A stretch of 64,000 nt of DNA from Nitzschia sp. DOCU1 (lineage: Eukaryota > Bacillariophyta > Bacillariophyceae > Bacillariales > Bacillariaceae): positions 1,302,001-1,366,000 of the forward strand of contig OX595991.1 of assembly GCA_951394045.1 (NCBI GenBank), given 5' to 3'. Position numbers and translations under genes: made by a program. Below are positions 29,536 through 41,662 of the stretch, in pieces; position 1 is the first letter of the stretch; every line of letters begins with the position of its first letter. Under the pieces are notes generated by a model that saw only the letters and a list, made by a program, of their open reading frames with translations, ran no database searches and was not told the DNA's origin.

Positions 29536-32109
29536 ATGCCGCAAACTCCTCATGACGACAACAAGAGCGGCAGCAGCAGTAGCCCCTCCAGCTATGAAAA
29601 TTTCATTGCGGGTGGTGTGACGACAATCGACGCCTCTGAAACGATTCGTTCTGAAATCGATCCTTCTAGTCGGCCGAGTGTTCACACAACGTCCTTTCAT
29701 GAACAAAGTAGTTTTCATGCCACTACATCAGAATTCGCCCAGCGAAATAATCATAACAACAACGCCAATACCGACGATGCCACAGTCAGTGCCGACCAGG
29801 AACGTCAAGTTTTATTACTCATGTTATTGGCACAAGTCTGTGCCCTTCATGATCCAACCCCCAAGACATTTACAATACATGTGGTGGAACTCTTTGAACG
29901 AGGCATTTTGGATCGAGAATCGATTCATTTCTTGTTTGAGTTGGGGCTGGTACCGTCGATTTCTCCTACCATGACATCGAGGTTATTAACGGCTGTCGGC
30001 AACACAGAAACAACTACAACAGTTATCAACAACAATGTGGCGGAGGGGGATTCGTCGGCAAATGGTGCCTCCGAAAGTATTGAAACGGTCCAGAGTAGTA
30101 ACAGTGAAGATTCTGTCACAACGGCAGCATGCGAAGAAATTGCCATGGCGCTGACCACTACCAACACAGCTACTACCAGCAAACTCGCTGCCGTCTTTGC
30201 CGCGTCAGGAGATCCGCATCGGTCTGCAGAAGCCTATGCGATTCGAGCGACATTGGCACAGTACGAGCAACTCCAACAAAATCTTTCTTCCGTAGAGGAC
30301 GAGGAGGGTGATGCGAGAAAGCAGCAGGATCAACATGTACGGCCCTGGGACGCCAAGCACTTTCCATTATCACTCAGTCGCTATCAACGAGAATTTATAC
30401 AAGTGGCTCTTTTGGCATCTGGATCCTTTGGCCAAGTCTTTCATGCTACTCGTAAAATGGATGGCTGTGACTATGCTATCAAAAAAGTGGATTTTGATGC
30501 CACCGGTTACTCGAATGATACCATTCAAGAAGTGGTCCGGGAAGTGGAGTGTCTCGCTAAAGTGAGTGATCATCCCAATGTTGTGACATATTACACAAGT
30601 TGGTTGGAACCCTCCTGGATGACGGGTGGCCAAACAATGGAATCGTCAACGGCCGCTTCCAACAACCAGCACTCGCCATCAGGCTCCCCGACAAATGCCA
30701 AACGACGGGGTCAACAGCAACAGCGGCGATTGCTTTTGACCAACCAATTGCAAGATTCGATGCATAGTGGAAGTCTCAGTGACGATGACGGCATCAAGGG
30801 CCGGTATGCGTCGTCCAGGAATTATGAGAGTAGTGGATTCTACGAGGAGTCAACACGAGATGCATCTTCCGATGGGGGCATGTGGCAACGGTATCGTCGG
30901 TTCTCGTTTGAAAGCAGTGTCGATTCTAGTTTTCATAGCTGGACTAGCTATCAGGAACAGAGCATTGAAGAACTAGGAAGGGCCACATTTGAAGACGAAT
31001 CTTCGTCTTCCGTTATCCTCATGAAAAAGGGTCGCAATCCACAAGAAGTTCCCAACCATGACAATGGTCGTTCGAATGGCCGGAAGCCTGCCTACCGATA
31101 CCAAATATCCTTGTATATTCAAATGCAACTATGTCATCCAGCTTCGTTGGCAGACTGGATTCGGGAACGCAACTCCAAAGTACCCGAAGACAACTATCAA
31201 GAACGAATGGGACCAGCGCTTGAAATTTTTGAACAAATCGTCAAGGGATTGGCCCATGTTCACGAAAAAGGGATTATTCACCGCGATCTAAAACCCGCTA
31301 ATATCTTTGCCAGTAAGGATGGACAAATCATAAAGATTGGCGATTTTGGACTGTCGAAACAGTTAATGGGACTCCAGGACAAGAAAGAAGCGTCCTCGTC
31401 TCCACCTCGCAGTCGGGGTGATGTGAACTCTAGTTCTCACCATGAACATTGGCACAATGCCAAAAGGGGAGCGATTATACCGAGACCGACCCAATCTTCC
31501 CAGGCGATTACGCCATTTCGGAAGCCTCCTTCGGGCTTGTCTGACAATCTCCTGACCATGGGCATTGGAACTCGCTCGTATGCGGCACCGGAACAGTTGC
31601 AGTCCAAATCGTACTCTACGGCCGCTGATATCTTTAGTCTTGGGCTGATTTTTCTCGAGTTGGTATGTTGTTTCGAGACTGAGCATGAGCGACTCCACAA
31701 TTTCCAGAAATGCCGTCAGCAACAAGGCGTTCAACAGTGGCTTGTGGACAAGTATCCTGAAATTGCCAAAATAATAATGGCATGCACACATCCGGACCCC
31801 AGTATTCGGCCCTCGGCGCAAGCAATCCTGGACACAATACCCCTGTGGCAGCTGCACTCCACGCCAACAGCTTCTATTACGGCGCTGGTCAAAGCAGAGG
31901 CAAACATAATGGGTGAACTGCATAATGACCTGCTACGCAAGTCGTTGGAACTTCGAAATCGCGAGCTGGAGCAGCACAGGGAGGAACTCGCCGAGAAGGA
32001 CAGAGTGATCGAGAAACTTCGTCTCGAAATGGAACGCATGAAAGCTAGTAATACCAAGGGGTCTGCTACTAGCAGTCTTCCAGATGACAGCGACGATACT
32101 CTCGATTAG
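29536..32109 (+). CDS. eIF2alpha kinase, HRI-like
   Basis: 857 aa, intronless. Phosphorylates translation factor eIF2alpha under stress to slow initiation. The kinase core is complete: glycine loop ASGSFGQVF (from about 294), Lys316 in YAIKKVDF, catalytic [10 protein letters not shown] with Asp584, IGDFGLSK, and [12 protein letters not shown]. Between lobes there is a long insert of about 150 residues, rich in Ser and Gln, before [19 protein letters not shown], the hallmark of the eIF2alpha kinase family. The N-terminal [20 protein letters not shown] and [10 protein letters not shown] resemble the helical N-domain of HRI rather than GCN2 (no RWD or HisRS) or PERK (no signal or membrane segment). 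A C-terminal coiled coil ([19 protein letters not shown]) follows. The heme-ligand question is open. Confidence 0.85.
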   Translation: MPQTPHDDNKSGSSSSPSSYENFIAGGVTTIDASETIRSEIDPSSRPSVHTTSFHEQSSFHATTSEFAQRNNHNNNANTDDATVSADQERQVLLLMLLAQVCALHDPTPKTFTIHVVELFERGILDRESIHFLFELGLVPSISPTMTSRLLTAVGNTETTTTVINNNVAEGDSSANGASESIETVQSSNSEDSVTTAACEEIAMALTTTNTATTSKLAAVFAASGDPHRSAEAYAIRATLAQYEQLQQNLSSVEDEEGDARKQQDQHVRPWDAKHFPLSLSRYQREFIQVALLASGSFGQVFHATRKMDGCDYAIKKVDFDATGYSNDTIQEVVREVECLAKVSDHPNVVTYYTSWLEPSWMTGGQTMESSTAASNNQHSPSGSPTNAKRRGQQQQRRLLLTNQLQDSMHSGSLSDDDGIKGRYASSRNYESSGFYEESTRDASSDGGMWQRYRRFSFESSVDSSFHSWTSYQEQSIEELGRATFEDESSSSVILMKKGRNPQEVPNHDNGRSNGRKPAYRYQISLYIQMQLCHPASLADWIRERNSKVPEDNYQERMGPALEIFEQIVKGLAHVHEKGIIHRDLKPANIFASKDGQIIKIGDFGLSKQLMGLQDKKEASSSPPRSRGDVNSSSHHEHWHNAKRGAIIPRPTQSSQAITPFRKPPSGLSDNLLTMGIGTRSYAAPEQLQSKSYSTAADIFSLGLIFLELVCCFETEHERLHNFQKCRQQQGVQQWLVDKYPEIAKIIMACTHPDPSIRPSAQAILDTIPLWQLHSTPTASITALVKAEANIMGELHNDLLRKSLELRNRELEQHREELAEKDRVIEKLRLEMERMKASNTKGSATSSLPDDSDDTLD

Positions 32110-32731
32110 AAGCACTGACTTGAAATAATGAAGTTTTCTTTGAGTCTTTTATTTACGACTTTGATCTGTGATTCGCCTGTGAGACCTAAGCTGTTGGATC
32201 TTTTAGAAACTGATGGGATCCTTAGCTGATTCGTTAGGACGGAACCTACTACTAGCTAGAGACTGGTGATAGGTTAGACTACGGTATATCCCTCCTTTCG
32301 TGCTATCATACGAACCGCCCCAACAATTCACCCAAGGAAAAGGGGGAAAGGCGTGAAACGAGGGCGCATTGTCGAAGAGGCGGGAAAGCTGTACATGCGC
32401 TCTCAACGAACAATTGATAGGGGGCAGAATGCGCGGGAATGGTCACATGTCGATTTAGCGAATATTTTAGCTTACTTTTTTGAGGTGTTCCAAAAATATA
32501 TCCGGTGCGCTTATTCGTGTGAAGAAGCGGTCCAGCTCTCTATTTCGGGAGGCGGCAATGATGATGATGCAATGCGGCGGGCCATCGACACCCCCCACAT
32601 ACAGCAAGGACGATAACAACAACCGCAACAACAGCAAGTCTATCGGTAATACACTCCCACTCCTGGTTGTGTTCTCCCCTAGTGCTATCTGTGCTATTCT
32701 TTCTTCGAATACTTGAACTTTATTCAGAACA
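32110..32731. other. Intergenic region
   Basis: 622 bp holding the kinase 3' UTR and the Rab promoter. No feature beyond AAC-rich low complexity near 32610-32640. Confidence 0.4.
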
Positions 32732-33543
32732 ATGGAAGGTCAAGGAGGACAGCCGCGCCCCCTGCAAATGGGCGCGAAGGGAGCGTACATTGTTCGGTTG
32801 TTGATGGTGGGAGATTCCTCCTGCGGAAAGACGTCCCTCGTGCTTCGATTTGATCAAAATGTCTTTTCTACCAAGTTTGTCACAACAATTGGCGTGGACT
32901 ACAGAGACAAAATGGTCAAGGTACGATACGGCTGAGGAATTCTTTCGATTTCTATCATGCGCCAGTCATTGCTTCAATTCTAACGAAGTATTGCGACTCT
33001 TTCTCTCGATTTCTCGTGTTTGTTGTCGTTGAGTAGATTGAAGGCGCCCCCATGCGACTGCAATTGTGGGATACAGCAGGACAAGAAAGATTCCGGTCGC
33101 TGACTTCTAACTTTTTCGGCCGGGCAGACGGCTTTGTTCTAACTTATGACATCTCGAACAGACCCTCGTTTGACCACGTAATTGGATGGATGCGAGATAT
33201 CAAAACAAGGGCTCCACCTGATTGTGATATTGTGCTTTGTGGTAACAAGAGTGATTTGGACAATGACAGAGTGGTGACCTTTGATGAAGGAAAGCAACTG
33301 GCGGATGAATATGGCGTGCAATTCTTCGAGACGTCGGCCCTAACAGGACAAAATGTGGAGAAAATGTTTACGGCTCTCGCCACTACCATCAAGCACAAAC
33401 GAATTGACGAGTTCGAGGGATCTGGTGCGGCCGTTCCTGGTGCCGCAAGCACGGATCAAGCGTCCATGGCGGGAGAGAGACCGATCAATCTTTCGACTCA
33501 AGCCGAGGAAGCTCCCAAGTCGTCGGTGGGCGGCTGCTGCTAG
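32732..33543 (+). CDS. Rab-family small GTPase
   Basis: Exons 32732-32920 and 33037-33543 (intron 116 nt), 231 aa. Membrane-traffic switch. All G motifs are intact: GDSSCGKTS (27-35), switch I Thr in FVTTIGVDYRDK, WDTAGQERFRSL, GNKSDLD and ETSAL. The C-terminus GGCC is a double-cysteine geranylgeranylation site. The 13-residue N-terminal extension is Gly/Gln/Pro-rich. The effector region is of the Rab1/8/10/27 type, but I cannot assign a subfamily. Confidence 0.93.
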
Positions 33544-34127
33544 AGAGAGCCCACCTTATGGACAAAGAACCCACTCACTCTACCATCCCTAATGCATTTG
33601 CACTTGTGTTCTATTTGATATCATAGATGTGGTCCGTTGTGATTCTTCTCCTGCATGTTTTTCAACTGTAGAAGCTCGATAGAGTTTCAGTCTTTTCAGT
33701 CTTCGTTTATCATAGTAGAACTCGGTCGTCGTAGAACACCCAGCACTTGTGCTCAAGTCTATTGTTCCTCAAAGTTATCTTGCATCAGCGAGTATGTGAG
33801 ACGAACTCGCCGAAGGGGTTCTTGGGCAGTTGCGTTTTGTTCCTTCCAAAATGGTGTTCTGCTGGCCGAATAGTTCTGCACCATCTCTGGCTAAAGACGG
33901 CGTGCTTGACTAGAACTGTGGGAGGTTGCATTCGGGATCATGGATCATAACTATACACTTTTATTGTATCCTTGGACGCCTTGCTGCTAGCAGAGCAAAG
34001 GTGGTCCCTACCGCGGCTAGGTGTTGCTACCGATCATGCAGTGCGGCAACTACAAAAACGATACTCTGCTCCTTCCATACCTTTCATGTGGCAATAAATG
34101 TCGCTCAACTAATACAAGCGCACTGCC
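33544..34127. other. Convergent 3' intergenic region
   Basis: 584 bp between the Rab gene and the FCP gene. Nothing coding recognised. Confidence 0.4.
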
Positions 34128-35032
34128 TTAGAAGGGGGCCATCGGCTCTCCAGCATAAGGAGGAACAATGCCCTCCAACAGGGGGACAGAACCTGCCAGC
34201 TTTTGCTCCGACAAGAATCCCAAGATACCGATTTGCGCCAATCGGCCATTGTTGATCTCCGAGATGCGCCCCCGTGCCTTGGCCTCTTCGCTCTTGCCGT
34301 TGCTGAAGCCAAAGGGATCGAACAAGTTCAATGGGACAGGGTGAGGAATCTTCTTCGAGTCGGAGAACTTGGGGAAGGCTCCGGGCTTTCCTCCCTTCAT
34401 GTAGTGTGTTCCGTTGGACTCAGAGAAATGTTCCAAGAATCCAATGAAAAGGATGATCTGCCACTTGGCGGCATCAGGAAGGGCATCCCATTGTTCTGGC
34501 GGGGAACCAGCATCGTAGGGGAAGGGGGTTCCATCGATGGTCATGGGCCAGGGCCAGTGGATACCGTTGGATTGAACGATGTATCCGACAAAGGCGGCCA
34601 TGGCAATACGTCCGTGCTTGATTTCAGAGTGACGCAAGAATCCGATGGTTCCGGCTTGGTCACTGCCCCAGATGGAAGTGCTGGCCAACTCCAAAGGATC
34701 GTAGTACTAAGAGAGAGACGTCGCAGTTGGAAAAGGACCAAAGAAACGACAAGTGAGGCTCAAGAGACGTGAAAGTCGACGAAAACAGACAAACGGGCAG
34801 TTCGAAGAAAGCGCATCCTCCAAAGTTTGTCCAGATCTCGAATACTTTAGTATTCTCTGACAGCCCTGCTACTTTCGCATGATTCGCTCACCTTCAGAAC
34901 AGGGTTGGACTTCTCAGCGATTTCCTTCAAGTCCTCCATGGCGCCTTGGACGGCAGTGGAGGCCCTGGAGGCGCTCTGGGGAACAAAGGCGGCGGCAGAG
35001 CCGGCAAGAGTCGCGAAAAGAACAGCCTTCAT
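34128..35032 (-). CDS. Fucoxanthin-chlorophyll a/c protein (LHC family)
   Basis: Exons 35032-34892 and 34706-34128 (intron 185 nt), 239 aa. Thylakoid antenna protein binding chlorophyll and fucoxanthin. The leader MKAVLFATLAGSAAAFVPQSA carries the AAAFVP plastid-import motif. Helix 1 has RHSEIKHGRIAMAAFVGY (chlorophyll-ligating E...R) and helix 3 has RGRISEINNGRLAQIGILGFLSEQ. Between them sits a longer than usual loop (GTPFPYDAGSPPEQW; HYMKGGKPGAFPKF). Not LHCX-like; the exact LHC subgroup is not assigned. Confidence 0.92.
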
Positions 35033-35568
35033 GGTCGAAACGTTTGTTTTGGCAAGGAAATGTGAGAGATCGCAATTCGAAGGATCGGCCTTGGCAACGA
35101 CGTGGGAGAGCGCGATCTTGAAGCTTCAAGTATTTCAGTCGTGGTAATCGAACTTCATTTTGTTCATAGCGAGTAATCTAATGACCATGCTAACGTACGT
35201 ACGTAGATAAAATCATGTAGTAGCAAAGGATGCGACGAACCCATCCCTTCGCTGGCGAACCCATCGCGCGATGTTCGCAATGAAGAGAGCCAGCAAATTG
35301 AAAATGAAGAGAACCAACAACGAGCGATTCCCAACTTGCGCGAGCAGAGCCGACCATCGAAAATCATCGATACGAACCGTTGGCGTCACGTTTGCTGGAA
35401 AAAAAGGCGCGCCGTTGACAAACCCATGCTGGTCGGGCCATCACATTCCTGCGGTCACACCATCTCCTTCTCAAAATGTCCCAACAGACTCCGTATACTT
35501 TTGGAACTGACAATACAAACCAAAATCTTTTGTTTCCCCCCACAATTTAAAGCGTGGATCTCAGTACC
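35033..35568. promoter_or_regulatory. Divergent promoter with (ACGT)3
   Basis: 536 bp between the FCP gene and the CDPK-like gene. ACGT is repeated three times at 35193-35204, about 160 bp upstream of the FCP start. ACGT is the core recognised by bZIP factors, including the aureochrome photoreceptors of stramenopiles; use here is inference. Confidence 0.35.
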
Positions 35569-38439
35569 ATGAGGACTCTTTCTACGATAAGAATATTTAT
35601 AAGCCAGGGGCGTCGACGTTACTTATCATTGGCAGCCAAATCGGCTCAGTCACAATTGCCAAACGTGCAACAGGCACTATCCTCCGACTCGTCGTCCTCG
35701 TCGTCATTCTATGCCTCTACTTTGGCATCCGCTTTGATTTTGGCGGGGACTGCTTCCGCTCTTACCTCGAGAGACAACGAGAAAGAACTAGGTTCGTTCG
35801 CTACAACATCATTTCTGGGGACACTCACACTTTCCGAACCCATGAGGCAACCGAGAAATGTGATGCTTCATCGGATGCGTTCAGCAGCAGGAAGAGGACT
35901 CAATGACAAGTATAAGGTCGACTGGAATATTAAACTAGGAGGTAAGCTGGAGCAAATCGAGAAAATGACGGCAACGATTCCTCCCACAATATTGCCTTTC
36001 AAAGAAGTTCTAACGTCCCGATTGTCGTTCCAGAGGGTGCATACGGTTCCGTTCATCCCGCTCGATTAGCAGCGACAGGAGAAAAGGTGGCACTGAAGAA
36101 AATTTCAAAACGATTCACCAATTCATCCACCTTTAAGAATGAAACAGAGGCTTTGCTGAGAATCTACGACAATGGTGGACACCCCAATATTTCTGGTCTC
36201 CGAGACATGTACGAAGATTATTCACATTTCTACCTCATTTTGGACTTGATAAGCGGAGGCGAGATGTTCAGCCACCTTGCAGATGATGGCGCTTATTCCG
36301 AAGCCGATGCGGCCCGGCTAGTCTTTGAAATTGCTTCTGCACTGGCCTTTCTACATGGAGTTGGGGTCATTCACGCAGACTTGAAACCCGAAAATCTGTT
36401 GCTTTGTTCAAAGAATCGACGGGGTGGGACCATCAAGATTATCGATTTTGGGTGTGCCGTTTTGAATCCTGCGGTGAGGCCATCCAAACCAGTCGAGCCA
36501 GAGGCCGAAACCGGAACCACAGGTTATTGGCCACCTGAACGATTTCAATCGAAGGCAGCACTCACTCCGGCGGTCGACATGTGGGCCCTGGGGGTTATTT
36601 TGTATATCATGCTTACTGGAGTGCACCCTTTCGATCCGAACTGCGACCGAACCGATAAGCAAATAGCCGAGGCCATCCAGGCCAATCCAAATCCGCCTAT
36701 GGATGATGAGATTGTCGGTCATTTGTCGAAATCTGCGGTAGACCTGATAAAAACGTTGATGGAACCGAATCCCGAAAAGCGCATAACTGCATACGAGCTT
36801 CTACATCATCCGTGGGTTTCTGGAGAAACGGCATCTACCGAGAAAATGGAAGGCTCCGACAAGAAAATCTCTCTGTTTCAAGACTTAAAACACAAATTGG
36901 AGGCCAGCGTTTTTGCACTTCTAGTGAATCAGGGACACCAGGATATGACAATGAGTGAAGCAAAGCGACGAAGCACAGACCGCCAGGGTGGTGGTGTGCC
37001 AATCATGAAGCTGGTTTTCGATGTCCTTGATGAGGAAAACAAGGGTTATATCACTGGTTCGGACATTGGACGCCTTGTCACTCACCATACTGGAGAAGTT
37101 TTGAATTCCAGAGATACCAATGAACTGCTGAGATCATCTACAAACGAAAACTCGGCCTCCAGACCCGAAGCTGAGGTTTCCTTGTCGGATTTTACAAAAC
37201 TCTTCTCGGGCCTCAAACTGCGTCACTACCCGCGGGGTCATTATATTTTTCACGCTGGCGATGAAGGCAAGTCCATGTACTTTTTGAGCTCAGGTAAAGT
37301 GGAGATCCAAACACGAAAGGGTCAACTTGTGTCTCTTCTAAGGGGCGGTGACTTTTTTGGTGAAGGAAGTTTGTTGGAGAGTGAGAAGAAACGATTCACT
37401 TCGGCGCGGTGTGCTACTCCCGTCGACGTGATTGAAATCAAGCGAGAAGACTTCGATCGATACACCAAGACTTCAGCGGGGACAAGGAATGAATTGCGAC
37501 GGAAGTGGCGCGCTCGGAACCTCTCATATGCCAAGAATCTTCTTCGGTTGCAACGAAATGTCAAAGTCCGGACACTGAAAAAGGGCGATTTTGTTTACAA
37601 GGAAGGGCAGAAGGGAACATCTATGTTTCGAGTAGATGACACGAATGGAGGTATGTGCGACCCCCTGTTCTATTTGGTGGAGTTTGAGTGTGCTGTCAAC
37701 TTAATGCGTCCGTTTTCACCCTGCAGGCGAGTTGGAAGTGTTGCATGGTGAAACAGTGGTTCACAAGTATATTCCGGGTGACTCTTTTGGTGAATCTTCA
37801 CTTCTTTTTGGAAAGCCTCGATCGTAAGTACCGCTTTGTTTGAAAATCATCGGTCGTATCTATCAATGCTTATGTGTGCTCTTGTTAGATCCACGGTCCG
37901 ATGCGTCTCGGATACTTGTCGTATCCACGAAATGCGAGGAGAGGATTTTATGGCAGTCGTGAACTCTAGTCCTGGGACGGCTGCTGCGCTTCGAAACATG
38001 TGCCGAAAACGACTCTTCAAAAAGGCAGTGAAACAGTTTTCCCTTCACAAAAACAGAGGGCTCAGTGACGACGACATCGTAGCGGCCTTTCATGATGCGG
38101 ACATAGGCAAGGTACGGCATGCACGGCATGAATCAAGATGCGACCAACTAACTGCTATACTCACTGTACTATGTCTTATTTCCGTTGCAGACTGGATATT
38201 TGAATGTCGAAGCGATGCGACAGCTCATGCATCGGTAGGTTTCAGTTTCTGGGTACCACGAAGTAACGTTCGAATTTCGCCGCTCACTGGTTGTTCTTCC
38301 TTCCAGAATGGACCCAAATTTTCCCATGTCAGAGATCCATCAACTGATGAAATTCGTTGACATCGACGAGGACGGGCAAATCAGCTTGGAAGAATTCAAA
38401 AAGATCTTCCGACAGTTTGAAGACACAAAGGACGAATAG
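35569..38439 (+). CDS. Protein kinase with EF-hands and two cyclic-nucleotide-binding domains
   Basis: Six exons (35569-35941, 36034-37650, 37727-37823, 37889-38111, 38191-38234, 38307-38439) joining to 828 aa. Order: an Arg/Ser-rich N-terminus (MRTLSTIRIFISQGRRRYLS) that looks mitochondrial; a CDPK-type kinase (LGEGAYGSV, VALKK, IIDFG, GTTGYWPPE); an EF-hand-like loop (DVLDEENKGYITGSD); cyclic-nucleotide domain 1 (GDFFGEGSLL); domain 2 (GDSFGESSLLFGKPRSSTVR, keeping the phosphate-binding Arg); and C-terminal EF-hands (DADIGKTGYLNVE; DIDEDGQISLEEF). The catalytic loop is HADLKPEN, with Ala where most kinases have Arg, a non-RD kinase. It could integrate Ca2+ and cyclic nucleotides. Confidence 0.88.
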
Positions 38440-38680
38440 CGTGGAGAAGTCATTTCTTCAAAGTTCATCGATTGCGATTGGCGTCATTGCTGCCATGCGC
38501 ATTTTTCCGCATAGCAATGTCAGGTTGATCAGCGATTTTGGTAGTTTGGCTGGTGGAAAGGGCAGAGTCAACGATAACGGCGCGGTTTCGGGCTGCGGAA
38601 ATCGTTCTGTAGGCGTATCTCGACGGCTTCGGGAGTGTCTGATGCACAAAACCCGTGGCCGTATTGAAGTCCTCATCGTA

Positions 38681-39170
38681 TCATTCCATTGGAGGTTTGA
38701 CTGTGAAAGGCACCAGGCCTTCGGAGTCGGGATCGAGATTGACTTCGTTGGGTGTTATCCGAATGTTCACATTGACGGTTGCTTGGTCTGGGTGAGGTTT
38801 GATGTCTGTCAAATCGGAATCATATTTGTAGGCCCAAAGATTGCGAAGAAAGTGGCCCTCTTTCAATAGATCTCGAACGTTAGCTGCAAAAGAATCCGAT
38901 CACGAAGACCGTCATCAATGTAGTCGCGTCGTAGCAACAGAATTCCTCCAGCATTTTCGTTTGGAAGAAGACTGTTCTTTCCAACATGAACCGTCGAATA
39001 AGTTCCGAAGCCTGGATAGTCAGCAACTCGTCCACCACCATTGTTTTCGTCGTCCAAAGACGTTATGGTCGTTTCAAGGCAAGAAAGATGAGTCAGTCGT
39101 CGTCGGTAGCAAGTTTGATGTGCTTCACGCAATATCGACGCAGTTTTCCTACCAAAGAAGACAGTGCCAT
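38681..39170 (-). CDS. Hypothetical protein, frame uncertain
   Basis: The minus strand has three protein-like stretches in different frames: MALSSLVGKLRRYCVKHIKL from ATG 39170; then SLDDENNGGGRVADYPGFG, STVHVGKNSLLPNENAGGI and LRRDYIDDGLRDRILLQ; then NVRDLLKEGHFLRNLWAYKY ending VPFTVKPPME at 38681. The last two would join if one nucleotide were added after the CAG at about 38893; the 26-nt GT-AG alternative is too short for an intron. Family unknown. It is divergent from the ferredoxin gene. Confidence 0.35.
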
Positions 39171-39325
39171 TTTCGACTCCTTTGATTTAAAATTCCGGTC
39201 CCTTCAGTGTGGACGAGAGACAAGTGCGTTTTCTTCTCTTTCGCTTCTTCCCTCTTGTTGGTTGTCGGAATAAAACATTGGCGAAATATAAACCTGCACC
39301 TTCTTCACCTAACCACAGAGTCGTT

Positions 39326-40080
39326 ATGTCTCCTTCAATATGGCTCTTGCGACAAACGGCGAAATCCTTGCGAAAAGCCCACTCTCGTTCGCTCGGATTT
39401 CGTCGCTTTCATGCCAGTGCCTTCGCCTGTGCCAATTCTCGCGAGGAACTGGGGGATTACCTTCGCACAAAGTATGGTGTAGATGCCAAGCTACACAGTG
39501 GAATCATCAAGGCATTGGAGTCGGTCTTCGGTTCGAATATTGGAGTGCAAAACTTTGACGCCTTTGGAAAGGCTGGCATCGACGCATTGGCTCTGTCGGT
39601 GCAGGAACAAATCGACAAAAGAAAAGGATTTCAGAAACGACCGTCCATTCCTCTCAAAGTAGTAGTTCCGCATCATTCAACCTCATTCGATCTTGAGTGG
39701 AAGCTTGGAGATTCCATATTGGACCTTGCTCAAGACAACGAAGAGCTCATGGCAGAGTACATGGAGGGAACATGCGGTGGAAACATGAGCTGTTGTACGT
39801 GTCATATCTACATTGAACAACCTGAATTCCAAGCACTCTTGAGCAAACCCGAGCAAGCAGAGTTGGATATGCTGGTAGGTAGTGATGATTATTGTCTTTC
39901 TTGGATTAATATATCAACTCACAGCTCCCTCCATCACTAACAAAACTACAGGATCTTGCGTACGACCCCCAAGACAATTCACGGCTGGGTTGTCAAGTCA
40001 GATTAACACAGGAAATGGTAGAATGTTCTACACAGCTCGAAATCCGAATACCCGAAGGTGTCAATAATGTATGGGATTAG
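39326..40080 (+). CDS. Mitochondrial-type [2Fe-2S] ferredoxin (adrenodoxin-like)
   Basis: Exons 39326-39874 and 39952-40080, 225 aa. Electron carrier for Fe-S cluster or heme synthesis. The leader MSPSIWLLRQTAKSLRKAHS followed by RSLGFRRFHASAF is a mitochondrial presequence. The ferredoxin fold starts at about residue 110, with ligands in EGTCGGNMSCCTC (C-x5-C-x2-C) and the fourth Cys in SRLGCQVRLT from exon 2. A helical insert of about 65 residues (REELGDYLRTKYG ... LSVQEQIDKRKG) between leader and fold is unusual for this family. Confidence 0.88.
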
Positions 40081-40093
40081 TAGAAAGTGGTCA

Positions 40094-41087
40094 TCAGTAA
40101 CGCTCATTCATTCGCTTCGCCACATTGCGCATGCTGTTGTAGACCTTTCCAGGTGGGGCACCCAGAATCAAATCACAAATCGCGTTACGCGCCATTCGTA
40201 GATTGGCGTAGGACCCTAGCATATGAATTCTTTGATCGGCAATGACAATCCGAGTCCGCGTCGCATTTTCAATCGCAAATCGAGTTTTCCCATCTTGACC
40301 AGCAACACGACCAATGGCACGAGACAAGTGATCCCCTTTCAGCAATTTAACATCTGTCACCTGAAAGCTCTCCACATACAAATCGTCCAATCGCAACAAG
40401 GCCACGGCATCTTGGACCTCAAACCCCATCATGAAGGCACTGACAAAATCGGCTCCTTTTTGCAACGCTCCGACCATGGAATGGGGACTCGTTTTCATTT
40501 CCACGCAGCGACTTTTGGTATTGAAACGAACCTGCAAAAGAAAAAATTGTGAGATTTTAGCATCGCATGATGGATCAACAAAAGCCAGACACCACCCAAA
40601 ACGAGTGGAGGCTAGCATCAGACTACGACACTCGGCCGCCCCATTTCGTTCCTGATACCATTGAGGCTTCCCGGAGGGTTTGAAGTTCCAGGAACAACAC
40701 AATGCACATTCCGACGCAAAGGGATATTTCTTCCGCTGCCATGCCTCCACTCTCCATCACTGTGCCAACAGCAAGTCTACCCACCTGCAACTTGAGGTAT
40801 TCCACCAATGGCGTCAAAATCTGCTCCCAGTGTTCTCTTAAAGGAGTGTAGCGGTGTGCTGGACATCGAACTCTTCGATACTCGACGGTATTTCCATTAG
40901 CTTGAGCAGCCGAAAGTTGGGGGAAGACGGGTTGTTCACCCTCTTCTTCCATCATGGCGGCTTGATCCGACTTTTGCAGAGAAAACGATTGCCGAATCCG
41001 AGACTGTACCACGGAAGGATCAATTGTAGTGGCAGCTGACGTCATTTCAACATCAACGCCGCTGTCGGTTTCCATTTGCATTGGCAT
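40094..41087 (-). CDS. PNO1: PNO1/Dim2, 40S ribosome assembly KH protein
   Basis: Exons 41087-40785 and 40531-40094 (intron 253 nt), 246 aa, the family length. Partner of the endonuclease NOB1 and the dimethylase Dim1 in pre-40S maturation. Markers: RRVRCPAHRYTPLREHW before the junction; VRFNTKSRCVEMKTS; GADFVSAFMMGFEVQDAVALLRLDDLYVESF; the KH-type KGDHLSRAIGRVAGQDGKTRFAIENATRTRIVIAD (shown in the family as a GxxG-bearing loop); and the C-terminal LILGAPPGKVYN. It ends 13 bp from the ferredoxin stop (convergent). Confidence 0.93.
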
Positions 41088-41662
41088 GGTCAATCGTTAG
41101 GCTCGAACAGCAAAGGAAATAGCTTTTCACAACGTTGTCAAGTATAAATGTTCCGTGTCGTGAGGCAAAGCAATGTCGGATGATCATTTATCTCTCTCGC
41201 TTTGTTCGTTTTTGTTTGGATGGAGCTGGGATGGTTTGTTCGTCCGTCGTCCGATTCTGAATCCTCTCTGTGTAATGCGGAATTTCCCGCCAAAAGCCCG
41301 GGTGGCGTTTGCTACGGAGAACGTCGTACTGAATGCACGTATGCGAGATCTGGCCAACGAGCAAGCCCAGCCAGTAATGAGGTCGGCGACCATGAGAGAC
41401 ACGCCGCGCAACTGAAGTTTCGTTCTCAAAGCAAGAAGTTACCGTTCTTTCGTTTCGTATTCTCACCATGAAATTGTTGTCTACAAACAAGTTTTAGACA
41501 TGGAATCAGCACTCTGACTGGAACACCAGCAACATCTGTTCCTCCTCAAATCACACTAGTTGGCGCACAATCGTCGGCGACGAGGCAGAAAAAATAATTC
41601 TGCTGAAGCGTTCCTAACCACAATATCATCGCCAATTGTTCGACTTTCTGCGTGTCATTTCC
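41088..41662. other. Divergent promoter region
   Basis: 575 bp upstream of PNO1 and of the C2 protein. One TTTCCCGC (41283-41290) matches the E2F consensus but may be chance. Open frames here are not protein-like. Confidence 0.4.

Noticed and set aside
32921..33036. Alternative Rab protein ending shortly after MVKV
   Set aside because: The stop is inside a GT-AG intron; joining exons restores the WDTAGQE motif in frame.
12506..41290. Single TTTCCCGC E2F-like sites upstream of isocitrate lyase, the MYND gene and PNO1
   Set aside because: An 8-mer with two degenerate positions is expected roughly eight times in 64 kb on two strands, so single hits carry no weight.
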